From NCBI GenBank assembly GCA_023512345.1, contig JAILZT010000011.1, forward strand, positions 1-64,000: 64,000 nt of DNA, given 5' to 3'. The number at the start of each line of letters is the position of its first letter. Within the stretch, counting starts at the first letter, position 1. Both the position numbers and the translations under genes were made by a program. The notes beneath the pieces are model-generated. The model saw only the letters and a program-made list of their open reading frames with translations. It did not search any database and was not told the DNA's origin. Source of the stretch: Paenibacillus sp. (GTDB lineage: Bacteria; Bacillota; Bacilli; Paenibacillales; Paenibacillaceae). This document shows positions 44,573 through 52,306 of the stretch, one piece after another.

Positions 44573-44621
44573 GTATGCTTCCAAGGCGAGTTTTGAAGGA
44601 AGCGAATTCCGGAACCCATAC
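44573..44621 (+). promoter_or_regulatory. leader with two alternative stems upstream of cimA
   Basis: GCTTCC (44577-44582) can pair with GGAAGC (44598-44603), or GTATG-C-TTCC (44573-44582) can pair with GGAA-CC-CATAC (44611-44621). The two pairings exclude each other. It is not a T-box; no known riboswitch core was seen. Confidence 0.35.
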
Positions 44622-44646
44622 TCATTCTACTTTTAGGAGGACTCTC

Positions 44647-46266
44647 ATGTCTAAGTCCATCTCCATCTTCGATACAACACTTCGTGACGGCACCCAAGGC
44701 GAAGGTATCAGTCTTTCGGCTGACGATAAGCTGAAAATCGCCAAGAAACTCGATGATCTGGGTGTGCACTATATTGAAGGTGGCATCCCGGGAAGCAATA
44801 ATAAGGATATTGAATTTTTCAAAAGAGTTAAGGATTTGCGCTTGAATGCCAAAATCACTGCATTTGGCAGCACCCGCCGCAAAAACTCACTCGCAGAGCA
44901 AGATGACAACTTGAAGAGAATGATTGATGCAGGTGTTCCAGCAGTCACCTTAGTCGGCAAATCATGGGACTTCCATGTTCATACTGCACTCCAAACAACT
45001 TTAGAAGAAAACCTCGCCATGATCGGCGATTCTATCTCCTTCCTAAAACGAAATGGTCTTGAAGTTATCTTCGATGCTGAACATTTCTTCGACGGCTTCA
45101 AGCACAATCCCGAGTATGCGGCCGCTGTGCTCGCCAAAGCACGGGAAGCCGGAGCGGATTGGCTCACCATGTGTGATACAAACGGTGGAACATTGCCTCA
45201 TGAAATACAAGGCATAATCTCTACAGTGGCTCTGCAACTCCCTGGAGCATCGTTAGGTATTCACACGCATAATGACTGTGAGCTCGCTGTAGCGAATACG
45301 CTAAGCGCAATCAGTGCAGGTGCAAGCCAGGTACAGGGTACTATTAACGGTTATGGTGAACGCTGCGGAAATGCCAATTTATGTTCTATTATACCTACGC
45401 TGCAACTGAAGTTGGGTCTACACTGTATTCCCGAAGAATCACTGTCACAGCTCACCAATACAGCCCGTTATATTAGCGAAGTAGCCAATGTCAACATGCC
45501 TGTTAATCAGCCATACGTTGGCACAGCCGCTTTTGCCCACAAAGGCGGAATACATGTCTCAGCAATATTGCGCGATTCACGCACGTATGAACATATTGCA
45601 CCCGAAAAAGTAGGTAACAAGCAGCGTGTACTTGTCTCAGAGCTTGCGGGTCAGAGCAACGTACTCTCCAAAGCACAGGATATGGGTTTGACATTGGATC
45701 CAAGCAGCGAGCAAGCGCGTAAGGTTATCGATAAGATTAAAGATCTCGAACATCAAGGTTATCAATTCGAAGGCGCAGATGCCTCGCTGGAGCTGCTGCT
45801 TCGCGAAGCCACTGGTGAAGTGAACGAACTATTCACTTTCGAATCCTTCAAAATGCTTGTTGAAAAAACAGCTGGCAGACCCGTTATCTCTGAAGCCTTT
45901 GTGAAACTCAAGGTCGCTGGCGAAAGCCTATATACTGCCGCGGAGGGAAACGGTCCGGTCAATGCACTGGACAATGCCCTGCGTAAAGCACTGCAAACCT
46001 ATTTCCCTCAACTCAAAGAAATGCATCTTTCAGATTATAAGGTACGGGTACTTGATGAGAAGGATCAGACTGCAGCTAAGGTACGTGTATTAATTGAATC
46101 CAAGAACTTTGAAAATACCTGGAACACAGTGGGTGTGTCCGGCAATGTTATTGAAGCAAGCTGGGAAGCTCTGGTTGACAGTATGCGGTACGCGCTCCTT
46201 GGACAGATCTCACAGGAAAATGAGATCGCCAGTGATAGAGAACCTAAAGGGCTGGTCAATCATTAA
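44647..46266 (+). CDS. cimA: (R)-citramalate synthase (CimA/LeuA-like)
   Basis: A 539-residue acyltransferase of the isopropylmalate/citramalate synthase family. The TIM barrel has FDTTLRDGTQGEGISLS, HYIEGGIPGSNNKD, LGIHTHNDCELAVANT and NGYGERCGNANLCSIIP; the C-terminal LeuA-type regulatory domain runs from about residue 400. The pattern fits the Geobacter-type citramalate synthase, which condenses pyruvate and acetyl-CoA to citramalate for isoleucine synthesis. A related role in leucine synthesis cannot be excluded. ATG 44647 follows TAGGAGG. Confidence 0.88.
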   Translation: MSKSISIFDTTLRDGTQGEGISLSADDKLKIAKKLDDLGVHYIEGGIPGSNNKDIEFFKRVKDLRLNAKITAFGSTRRKNSLAEQDDNLKRMIDAGVPAVTLVGKSWDFHVHTALQTTLEENLAMIGDSISFLKRNGLEVIFDAEHFFDGFKHNPEYAAAVLAKAREAGADWLTMCDTNGGTLPHEIQGIISTVALQLPGASLGIHTHNDCELAVANTLSAISAGASQVQGTINGYGERCGNANLCSIIPTLQLKLGLHCIPEESLSQLTNTARYISEVANVNMPVNQPYVGTAAFAHKGGIHVSAILRDSRTYEHIAPEKVGNKQRVLVSELAGQSNVLSKAQDMGLTLDPSSEQARKVIDKIKDLEHQGYQFEGADASLELLLREATGEVNELFTFESFKMLVEKTAGRPVISEAFVKLKVAGESLYTAAEGNGPVNALDNALRKALQTYFPQLKEMHLSDYKVRVLDEKDQTAAKVRVLIESKNFENTWNTVGVSGNVIEASWEALVDSMRYALLGQISQENEIASDREPKGLVNH

Positions 46267-46275
46267 TTTACGCCT

Positions 46276-46331
46276 AAAAAAACACCCCTTGCGAGCTGGC
46301 TCAAATACGTCAGCTGCAGAGGGTGTTTTTT
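46276..46331. terminator. bidirectional terminator between cimA and the ResA-like gene
   Basis: AAAAAACACCC and GGGTGTTTTTT enclose an inner GAGCTG/CAGCTG-type stem. T runs lie on both sides. Confidence 0.88.
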
Positions 46332-46344
46332 CTACTTTTTGAAC

Positions 46345-46908
46345 CTACAATTCTGTAACAGCCTTTATTTTCTCTTCCAATTCCTCGGGTGTCAGCAACC
46401 CCAGAACGATTTCGGAAATGACTCCGTTCTTATCGATTAGTACATTCGTTGGGAATGCGACTCCGTGGTATTGGGCAAAGACGTCTCCCTTTAGATCAAA
46501 CATTACCGGAAAGGTTAGGCTATACTTTTTTATAAAACGTTCGGCATTGGGTTTATAATCATGACTGGTCACATTAACCCCATAAATGTCCAACACATTC
46601 TTATATTTCTCAGCTAATATGTTCAGCTCAGGAGCTTCCTGTTTACAAGGGTCACACCATGATGCCCAAAAATTCAACAAAACTGCTTTATCCTTAGGGC
46701 CCCCAATGGTAAAAGTGCTGTCCCCTTCTCCGTGCAAAGTAAATATAGGAGCTGGCTGGCCCGCCTCAACCGTACTTTGTGCCACAGATTCATTCTGCTC
46801 TTGAAAAGCTGGCACCGACTCCGCAGCATTATTTCGCCATAGAACAAGGACCACTAGAAAAACAACCAGAGCAATAACCGTTAAGTTACGTTTATTAACA
46901 GCTTTCAT
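46345..46908 (-). CDS. membrane-anchored thioredoxin-like protein (ResA/TlpA family)
   Basis: A 187-residue thiol-disulfide oxidoreductase. An N-terminal membrane anchor (LTVIALVVFLVVLVLWR, about residues 8-25) holds a thioredoxin fold on the outer face. The active site is WASWCDPCKQEAPEL, CxxC with the ResA/TlpA-type surround, and the conserved cis-proline lies in GVAFPTNVLID. Relatives reduce apocytochrome c cysteines or act in sporulation (StoA). The role here is not fixed because no ccs/res genes are nearby. Confidence 0.88.
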   Translation of the reverse strand: MKAVNKRNLTVIALVVFLVVLVLWRNNAAESVPAFQEQNESVAQSTVEAGQPAPIFTLHGEGDSTFTIGGPKDKAVLLNFWASWCDPCKQEAPELNILAEKYKNVLDIYGVNVTSHDYKPNAERFIKKYSLTFPVMFDLKGDVFAQYHGVAFPTNVLIDKNGVISEIVLGLLTPEELEEKIKAVTEL

Positions 46909-46923
46909 GATGGGTCTGTCCTT

Positions 46924-46964
46924 TGCAAATGGGATTGTTTTTTTCTATTGTACCCCCATTTGCA
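46924..46964. promoter_or_regulatory. 10-base inverted repeat in a divergent promoter region
   Basis: TGCAAATGGG (46924-46933) and CCCATTTGCA (46955-46964) are perfect inverted arms separated by 21 bases, just upstream of the ResA-like gene. This could be a paired operator or an RNA stem. Confidence 0.45.
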
Positions 46965-46996
46965 GAAGATTCAAACCTGACAACACAAAAAAAAGA

Positions 46997-47017
46997 GATT
47001 CCGTCCAAGACGGAATC
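46997..47017 (-). terminator. leftward terminator upstream of the ResA-like gene
   Basis: GATTCCGTC and GACGGAATC form a 9-base stem with a 3-base loop; read leftward a run of eight T residues follows at once. No leftward gene ends here: the nearest, the exonuclease gene, stops at 47495. It could block read-through antisense to the JAMM gene from entering the ResA-like gene. Confidence 0.7.
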
Positions 47018-47039
47018 CAATGAAGAGAGGGGTGAACCA

Positions 47040-47513
47040 TTGACAGCATTCCAGGGAATTATCCAGCCCATAAGGCTGACGTGTTCCGTCCAACAGGCAC
47101 TGGGGGAGCACCTGCTGTCCTGTTATCCGCGCGAAGCTTGCGGAGTTCTGCTGGGAGCTGCCGCAGCGGGCGGCATGCAAATCCACACCTATGTGCCAAT
47201 CCGCAACGTAGCGCCTAACCCGCTGCATACTTTTATCCCGGACCCAGAGGATTGGGTGAAAGCATTATACCTTGAACCAGCCCCCATTGGCTTGTTCCAC
47301 TCCCACCCGCAATCAGCACCTATCCCGTCAATTACTGATCTGAGGGGATTACGAGCTTTAGGGCCTGAGTTTCTGGTTTATTTAATCGGGTCTCTTGGCA
47401 GAAACCCTGACATTCCGCTTATAAAGGGATACCACATTGATCGCCAGAGGGACCCTAATGGAAAACTATCCATTCATCTTCAGGAAGTTCCGCTTCATGC
47501 TCTGCTTAAATAA
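47040..47513 (+). CDS. JAMM/MPN+ metallopeptidase (M67 family)
   Basis: A 157-residue JAB1/MPN/Mov34-type zinc peptidase. The JAMM motif is complete: the glutamate in PREACGVLLG and GLFHSHPQSAPIPSITD with H-x-H-x(9)-S-x(2)-D-like spacing. Bacterial members cleave after the C-terminal glycines of ubiquitin-like sulfur carriers. No ThiS/MoaD-like gene lies in this window. The start is TTG 47040, five bases after GAGGGGTG; an earlier in-frame start would read through the terminator hairpin. It overlaps the convergent exonuclease gene by 19 bases. Confidence 0.87.
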   Translation: MTAFQGIIQPIRLTCSVQQALGEHLLSCYPREACGVLLGAAAAGGMQIHTYVPIRNVAPNPLHTFIPDPEDWVKALYLEPAPIGLFHSHPQSAPIPSITDLRGLRALGPEFLVYLIGSLGRNPDIPLIKGYHIDRQRDPNGKLSIHLQEVPLHALLK

Positions 47514-48244
47514 GCATACAGGTCTCCTAAGGTGTCTACCTGCCGCCGCTCAGCGATCTCACGAAGATAAGAAACCCATAATTTGGCCGTCATTTTGGAA
47601 TCCTCCAGCGCATTATGCCGGCCATAGATCGGAATTCCATGTGCGGTCAGCAATTCGTCGAGACTGTAACTCCCGCGTTGAGGATCAAGCCAACGAGCCA
47701 ACATCATAGTGTCCAGCACTCTATTGGTAAGCTGAACCTTAGAGGTTTTCCAAAGCGCTGCATTAAGAAAAGATTTGTCATGAGTACTTGCGTGAGCTAC
47801 CAGAACACTTTGGCCTACAAAGGTCATAAAATTATGAAGACAGTCCATTAATGAAGGTGCTTCTCGGGTCATATCTTCAGAAATCCCGGTTAGCTCCGTA
47901 ATATTCGAAGGAATGGCAGTTTGACAGTTAACCAGTGTATAAAAACACTCATCTTCCTTAATCTCTTCACCAACTACCTTTATGGCTCCAAAGGACATGA
48001 TCTCATCTCCGTGTTGATGAGAGAAGCCCGTAGTCTCCAGATCAAATATAACTGTCTCCAATTCAGACAGCGGGGTGTGCAACACTTCAGGCCGCCGCTT
48101 TTCACGCATCAAGGAACGAATGAATGCCATTTGCTGAGCGGTTTGCTGAGCAGATTCGCCACCTCTCATAGATGCAATTGCAGACGGCATCCCGCCCTGC
48201 CTCAGATTATTCCAGAATCCTCCGCCCTTATTCGGCTCTTTCAT
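47495..48244 (-). CDS. DnaQ-like 3'-5' exonuclease
   Basis: A 249-residue DEDDh exonuclease. Exo I is FDLETTGFSHQHGDEI, Exo II LVAHASTHDKSFL and Exo III GRHNALEDSKMTAKLW, supplying Asp-Glu, Asp and His-Asp. It resembles the proofreading subunit of DNA polymerase III but has a 60-residue N-terminal extension of its own. AAAGGAGG precedes the ATG, which overlaps the stop of the upstream DUF294 gene by four bases, so the two are translationally coupled. Confidence 0.88.
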   Translation of the reverse strand: MKEPNKGGGFWNNLRQGGMPSAIASMRGGESAQQTAQQMAFIRSLMREKRRPEVLHTPLSELETVIFDLETTGFSHQHGDEIMSFGAIKVVGEEIKEDECFYTLVNCQTAIPSNITELTGISEDMTREAPSLMDCLHNFMTFVGQSVLVAHASTHDKSFLNAALWKTSKVQLTNRVLDTMMLARWLDPQRGSYSLDELLTAHGIPIYGRHNALEDSKMTAKLWVSYLREIAERRQVDTLGDLYAYLSRA

Positions 48245-49323
48245 GACTGCCTCCTTTCCGCTGATCGGAGCTGGCGCTGCAGGTTACGATGCATTCGCCT
48301 TACAAGCAGCAGGCTTCCACGCAGCTCAGACAGTAGTTGTTTATTCTTTAATCCTTTCTCAGCGATATAATCACTACTGGATAGCAGCCCATCATGATCG
48401 ACGTATGGAGTATTCACCCGCATTTTCATTGTAGATAAAAAGGCTTCACGAACCCCTTCCATTTCCTCATCAACACTTAAGATCTGAAGGGCCTCAAGTC
48501 TCTTTAACGTCGACGTTTCCCAGATTCCATATTGTAAAGATAAACGCCTGATATAATTCACAAGCGGAATATAAACTCCATATTTAATATCAAACCCACC
48601 AGCATGATCTCCGAAGCGTTCAGTCAATATCTGTCCGAGCATATTAAGTGTTGCCTTGTGCCGAACTGTATTTCTTAAAATAGCCGTAGACAGCCTCTCA
48701 TTATGAGCGATTCCTTCATAAAACGTTTTCCGCCATCGCATTGAAAGTTCAGCGTTCCCTGCAACATGCCGCATGTCTGACGATATTATGAGATACCGGA
48801 TAGGCTCCCATTCCAGCTGGGTTCTCCAGCCTTCAAGCTGTTGCTCCCATTCCTGCAGTGTTTTGCGCCACAAGGGTTCAGAACACATGACCTTTCCCTC
48901 ACACTTTTCATATCCAACCTCTGCCAGCAGATCAGAGAGCATGATTCCAAAAGGTTCAAAATAGTGACTTTTGAATTCATCCGGCTCTCCTTCGATAACT
49001 AGACCATTATCCTGATCACTCCACAGTGTGGCCTCCTGTCTGCCTGCACTCCCGAATACAATAAATGAATAAGCACAGGGAGGCGAGCCGTAGCCCGCCT
49101 CCAACATTTGTGCCTCACATATTTGTATCGCAGTCTGTGCGACTCTATCGTGCATCAAATTCACACGAAACATCCAATCCTCAATAGGTATTAGATTGAG
49201 TTGTTCTAGAAGGATACGCTGGCAGGCGATACGACTTCGCCTTAATTCCTCTGGCGAACCGGCCGTAACGATGGACATGTAGTCCTTATTCTTGCTCCAA
49301 TCCGTTGTCTCCATCGATGTCAC
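48241..49323 (-). CDS. DUF294 putative nucleotidyltransferase (GlnD-like)
   Basis: A 360-residue protein with a DUF294 nucleotidyltransferase domain (IVFGSAGRQEATLWSDQDNGLVIEG, with the G-S and D-x-D metal-binding signature, about residues 88-112) and a C-terminal substrate-binding helical domain (RHKATLNMLGQILTERFGDHAGGFDIKYGVYIPLVNYIR region). The fold is shared with PII uridylyltransferase GlnD. Related proteins often carry a CBS pair, absent here. GTG 49323 follows GAGGGAGG. It lies 30 bases after amtB and is coupled to the exonuclease gene. The target is unknown. Confidence 0.85.
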   Translation of the reverse strand: MTSMETTDWSKNKDYMSIVTAGSPEELRRSRIACQRILLEQLNLIPIEDWMFRVNLMHDRVAQTAIQICEAQMLEAGYGSPPCAYSFIVFGSAGRQEATLWSDQDNGLVIEGEPDEFKSHYFEPFGIMLSDLLAEVGYEKCEGKVMCSEPLWRKTLQEWEQQLEGWRTQLEWEPIRYLIISSDMRHVAGNAELSMRWRKTFYEGIAHNERLSTAILRNTVRHKATLNMLGQILTERFGDHAGGFDIKYGVYIPLVNYIRRLSLQYGIWETSTLKRLEALQILSVDEEMEGVREAFLSTMKMRVNTPYVDHDGLLSSSDYIAEKGLKNKQLLSELRGSLLLVRRMHRNLQRQLRSAERRQS

Positions 49324-49353
49324 ACGGTCCGCCTCCCTCTAATTGAAGTACAA

Positions 49354-50748
49354 TTAATGTTTCAGGGTTTTGGATTCTGATTCAGCAATCAACTTCATTT
49401 GCTCAGGGTATCCGTACGTACCATGCTCACTGATGTCAAGACCCATCAATTCTTCCTCTTCCGTTACACGAATACCAATAGTCATCTTCATTACATACAG
49501 GATTAGGAAAGATAGAACGGCTACGAATGCAAAGGTGCCCACTACGCCAAGCGCCTGCACTCCGAGCTGATGTAAGCCACCATCGTAGAACAAACCAGGT
49601 TTACCAACTAACGCACCACTCTCAATTAGCTTTGGTGCTGCAAACAAACCTGTGGACAACGCTCCCCATATTCCTGCGATACCGTGTACAGAGAAGGCAT
49701 AGATAGGATCATCCAATCCTGCACGCTCCAACCACTGAGAAGTCATAAATGTAAATGCTCCGGCCACAAAACCAATGATTATTGCTGCCCAAGGCTCAAC
49801 AAATGCACAAGCACCTGTGATAGCAACGAGAGCTGCAAGAACACCATTAAGCATTGCAGGGATATCCGACTTACCAAAGTAAAGCCATGAAGCTATCAAG
49901 GCAGCAAGACCACCAGCAGCTGCAGCGATATTTGTAGTTAATGCTACATGACCAAAGGTTCCGCCCATAGGTGATAATGCGCTGCCTGGATTAAATCCGA
50001 ACCAGCCTACCCAGAGAATGATAACACCGAGAACCGTAAATACTTGGTTATGACCAGGAATGATTACAGGTTTGCCTTCTTTATTAAATTTACCTAATCG
50101 AGGTTTAAGCAAGATTGTAGCAACTACTGCTGCTGTTGCTCCAGTAAGATGGACAACTGTCGAACCTGCATAATCTTGCATTCCCAATTCAGCTAACCAG
50201 CCACCGCCCCATACCCAGTGAGCAACTACCGGATAGATGAAGACCGAGAACAAAATTCCGAATATGATATATACACTTAACTTAGCACGTTCCGCCATAC
50301 CCCCAGATACGATAGCCAAGGATACCGCCGCAAAAGCCATTTGGAAAAGAAACTTAACATTCAATGTTACATCTGAGAATTCAAGTGACAAAAATGAAGC
50401 TGCAGTTGAATCTCCACCGTATAAAAATCCGGTAGTCCCGAAGAATCCGTTACCGTTGCCGAAACCAAATCCGAAACCAACAGCCCAGAAACACAGGCTG
50501 GCAATTGCAAGTGTCAGTACTGTTTTACCAGCAACGTGACCTGCATTTTTCATTCGGACAGAACCGGCCTCCAGCATTGCAAATCCTGCTTGCATAAAGA
50601 ACACTAGGATAAAGGCCAGGAATGTAAATGTTGTATCCAATCCGATTAGTAAGTCCTTATTCGTAGGACCCTCCGCTGCAAACGCGCTAACTGGGTAAGC
50701 CATAAGTGTGAACATGGCTAACACCAACACCAACCATTTCTTTTTCAT
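49354..50748 (-). CDS. amtB: ammonium transporter (Amt family)
   Basis: A 464-residue ammonium channel with a signal-like first helix and eleven membrane helices. The family motifs DTTFTFLAFILVFFMQAGFAMLEAGSVR, VVHLTGATAAVVA and VHGIAGIWGALSTG (pore histidine in HGIAG) are present. The cytoplasmic tail (MGLDISEHGTYGYPEQM) is the region that PII proteins contact, but no glnK/glnB gene is adjacent. A sigma-A promoter and a consensus GlnR/TnrA box precede it, so it should respond to nitrogen supply. Confidence 0.93.
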   Translation of the reverse strand: MKKKWLVLVLAMFTLMAYPVSAFAAEGPTNKDLLIGLDTTFTFLAFILVFFMQAGFAMLEAGSVRMKNAGHVAGKTVLTLAIASLCFWAVGFGFGFGNGNGFFGTTGFLYGGDSTAASFLSLEFSDVTLNVKFLFQMAFAAVSLAIVSGGMAERAKLSVYIIFGILFSVFIYPVVAHWVWGGGWLAELGMQDYAGSTVVHLTGATAAVVATILLKPRLGKFNKEGKPVIIPGHNQVFTVLGVIILWVGWFGFNPGSALSPMGGTFGHVALTTNIAAAAGGLAALIASWLYFGKSDIPAMLNGVLAALVAITGACAFVEPWAAIIIGFVAGAFTFMTSQWLERAGLDDPIYAFSVHGIAGIWGALSTGLFAAPKLIESGALVGKPGLFYDGGLHQLGVQALGVVGTFAFVAVLSFLILYVMKMTIGIRVTEEEELMGLDISEHGTYGYPEQMKLIAESESKTLKH

Positions 50749-50766
50749 TTTCTCCCCACTCCCCTA

Positions 50767-50783
50767 TGTCATATTTTCTAACA
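50767..50783. promoter_or_regulatory. GlnR/TnrA operator of amtB
   Basis: TGTCATATTTTCTAACA matches the consensus TGTNANATTTTNTNACA at every defined position. It lies about 14-30 bases downstream of the predicted transcription start, a position that favours repression. Confidence 0.85.
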
Positions 50784-50804
50784 AAGCGTGAAACTCTTAA
50801 TGTC

Positions 50805-50834
50805 ATTATAATCAGAAGTCAGCTAAATTGACAA
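50805..50834 (-). promoter_or_regulatory. amtB promoter
   Basis: Read leftward, -35 TTGTCA (50829-50834) and a perfect -10 TATAAT (50805-50810) are 18 bases apart. Confidence 0.75.
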
Positions 50835-50993
50835 GAGTATTTTTTGGAAAGATAAAATTAACTTTAAGATCACTTGCCAACATTATGTTCTAGAGCTAAA
50901 GTTGGATTTTTATGCATTTATATATTTTTATGCATTTTTATATATATGTAATGAATAATGAAAAAGAGCATACACTTTATGTAAGTGTGACGT

Positions 50994-51023
50994 TTGACTG
51001 TACGGTTTCCCGTTTGTTATCAT
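50994..51023 (+). promoter_or_regulatory. promoter of the MerR-type gene
   Basis: TTGACT (50994-50999) and TATCAT (51018-51023) have a long 18-base spacer that contains a small inverted repeat ACGG/CCGT, the layout used by MerR regulators to act on their own promoter. A further repeat ACACTT-N5-AAGTGT lies at 50972-50988. Confidence 0.45.
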
Positions 51024-51090
51024 TATATAAGCAATAAACAGGCGATTCTCTTTCGCCGGATAACAACTGCGAGGTGGGGAACATGGGGAT

Positions 51091-51522
51091 ATGAAACTGT
51101 ACAGGATCGGGGAATTATCCAAAGCTGCTCACTTGAGCGAGCGTACGGTAGATTATTACACTAAGCTGGGATTAATAACGCCAGAATTACGTAGTATAAA
51201 GAACTACCGTCTTTACAGCCATGAAACCTTGGCTGTTTTAGAACGTATTAATCAGTTGAAACAAGAAAAATATACATTGGAAGAGATCAAATCCTTGATG
51301 AGTAAATGGAATTCCGCTACACCAGAAGCTGACGTCTCTAATAAACTGGTGGAACTTGAAGTTCATATGCAGCAGCTTGAGCGTGAGGTCAAGGCACTTG
51401 AGCCTATGATGAGCCAACTAAAACCAGGACAGGCCCACCGAGCCCTCTCTAACTTGCTGCCTCAGGGTATGGCCTGCATGGAAGCGATCCGTCTCTTGCT
51501 TACACAAGGGCCGCCAATGTAA
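51091..51522 (+). CDS. MerR-family transcriptional regulator
   Basis: A 143-residue regulator. The N-terminal winged helix-turn-helix reads YRIGELSKAAHLSERTVDYYTKLGLITPE with the typical NYRLYSHETLAVLERI wing, and a dimerisation coiled coil follows (about residues 80-115). The C-terminus has few conserved ligand residues. It is not GlnR, which has a different N-terminus. A membrane zinc peptidase gene follows 33 bases later, so the two are probably one transcript. The inducer is unknown. Confidence 0.85.
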   Translation: MKLYRIGELSKAAHLSERTVDYYTKLGLITPELRSIKNYRLYSHETLAVLERINQLKQEKYTLEEIKSLMSKWNSATPEADVSNKLVELEVHMQQLEREVKALEPMMSQLKPGQAHRALSNLLPQGMACMEAIRLLLTQGPPM

Positions 51523-51555
51523 CCTGTTTTTACACTTCAATGGAGGTATGCAGAT

Positions 51556-52227
51556 ATGATGATGTATTTATTAGTAATTATCGCTTTTATTTTCTCACTC
51601 TGGGCACAATTCAGAGTCAAAGGCACCTTTAAAAAATGGTCCAAGGTGGCGAACTCGAATGGAATGACCGGATATGAAGCAGCGAGGCACATGCTCGATG
51701 TCAATGGTCTTAGCGATATTCCGATCGAACCTGTCCGCGGCTCTCTCTCAGACCATTATGACCCCATACACCGGGTAGTACGCCTGTCCGAACCTGTATA
51801 CTATGAAAGCTCTATTGCAGCCGTCTCAGTCGCTTGTCACGAAATAGGGCACGCGATTCAGCATAAGGAACACTACCCTATGCTTGCTCTTCGCCACAGA
51901 ATGTTCCCAGTCGTTAATTTCGCTTCAGGAGTTGCTCCTTTTATGCTTCTGGCGGGTTTTATATTTAACTTAATGAATCTGGTGGGATTGGGTATCATTT
52001 TCTTCTCAGCAGCTGTCGTTTTCCAACTCGTAACCCTACCCGTTGAGTTCAATGCCAGCAACCGAGCACGTCAGGTCATGGTAGAACAGGGTTACATTCG
52101 TAACGAAGAAGAACGCGGCGTCGCTAAAGTATTAAATGCCGCTGCATTAACTTATGTAGCTGCCGCCCTGGTATCCCTTCTTGAACTGTTACGCCTTATA
52201 ACTGTTTTTCTCGGCAATCGCGACTAA
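51556..52227 (+). CDS. yugP: YugP-family zinc metallopeptidase
   Basis: A 223-residue membrane metallopeptidase. The zinc site HEIGHAIQH (within VSVACHEIGHAIQH, near residue 97) is an HExxH motif; membrane helices lie at the N-terminus and at about residues 120-165. The sequence NSNGMTGYEAARHMLDVNGLSDIPIEPV is typical of the neutral zinc metallopeptidase/YugP family. The substrate is unknown. The gene has TGGAGGT upstream and follows the MerR-type gene. Confidence 0.88.
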   Translation: MMMYLLVIIAFIFSLWAQFRVKGTFKKWSKVANSNGMTGYEAARHMLDVNGLSDIPIEPVRGSLSDHYDPIHRVVRLSEPVYYESSIAAVSVACHEIGHAIQHKEHYPMLALRHRMFPVVNFASGVAPFMLLAGFIFNLMNLVGLGIIFFSAAVVFQLVTLPVEFNASNRARQVMVEQGYIRNEEERGVAKVLNAAALTYVAAALVSLLELLRLITVFLGNRD

Positions 52228-52271
52228 GGCTTAGCGCCTGACGAAACTATCAAGACCACTCTTAATTAACA

Positions 52272-52306
52272 AATACCCCGGAAGGCTAAGTGCCTACCGG
52301 GGTATT
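52272..52306 (+). terminator. terminator after yugP
   Basis: AATACCCCGG and CCGGGGTATT form the stem. It overlaps the last bases of the convergent LysR-type gene, which ends at 52286. The T tracts are short. Confidence 0.7.

Noticed and set aside
44470..44646. T-box leader before cimA
   Set aside because: The leader is only about 90 bases and lacks the T-box sequence and a specifier stem.
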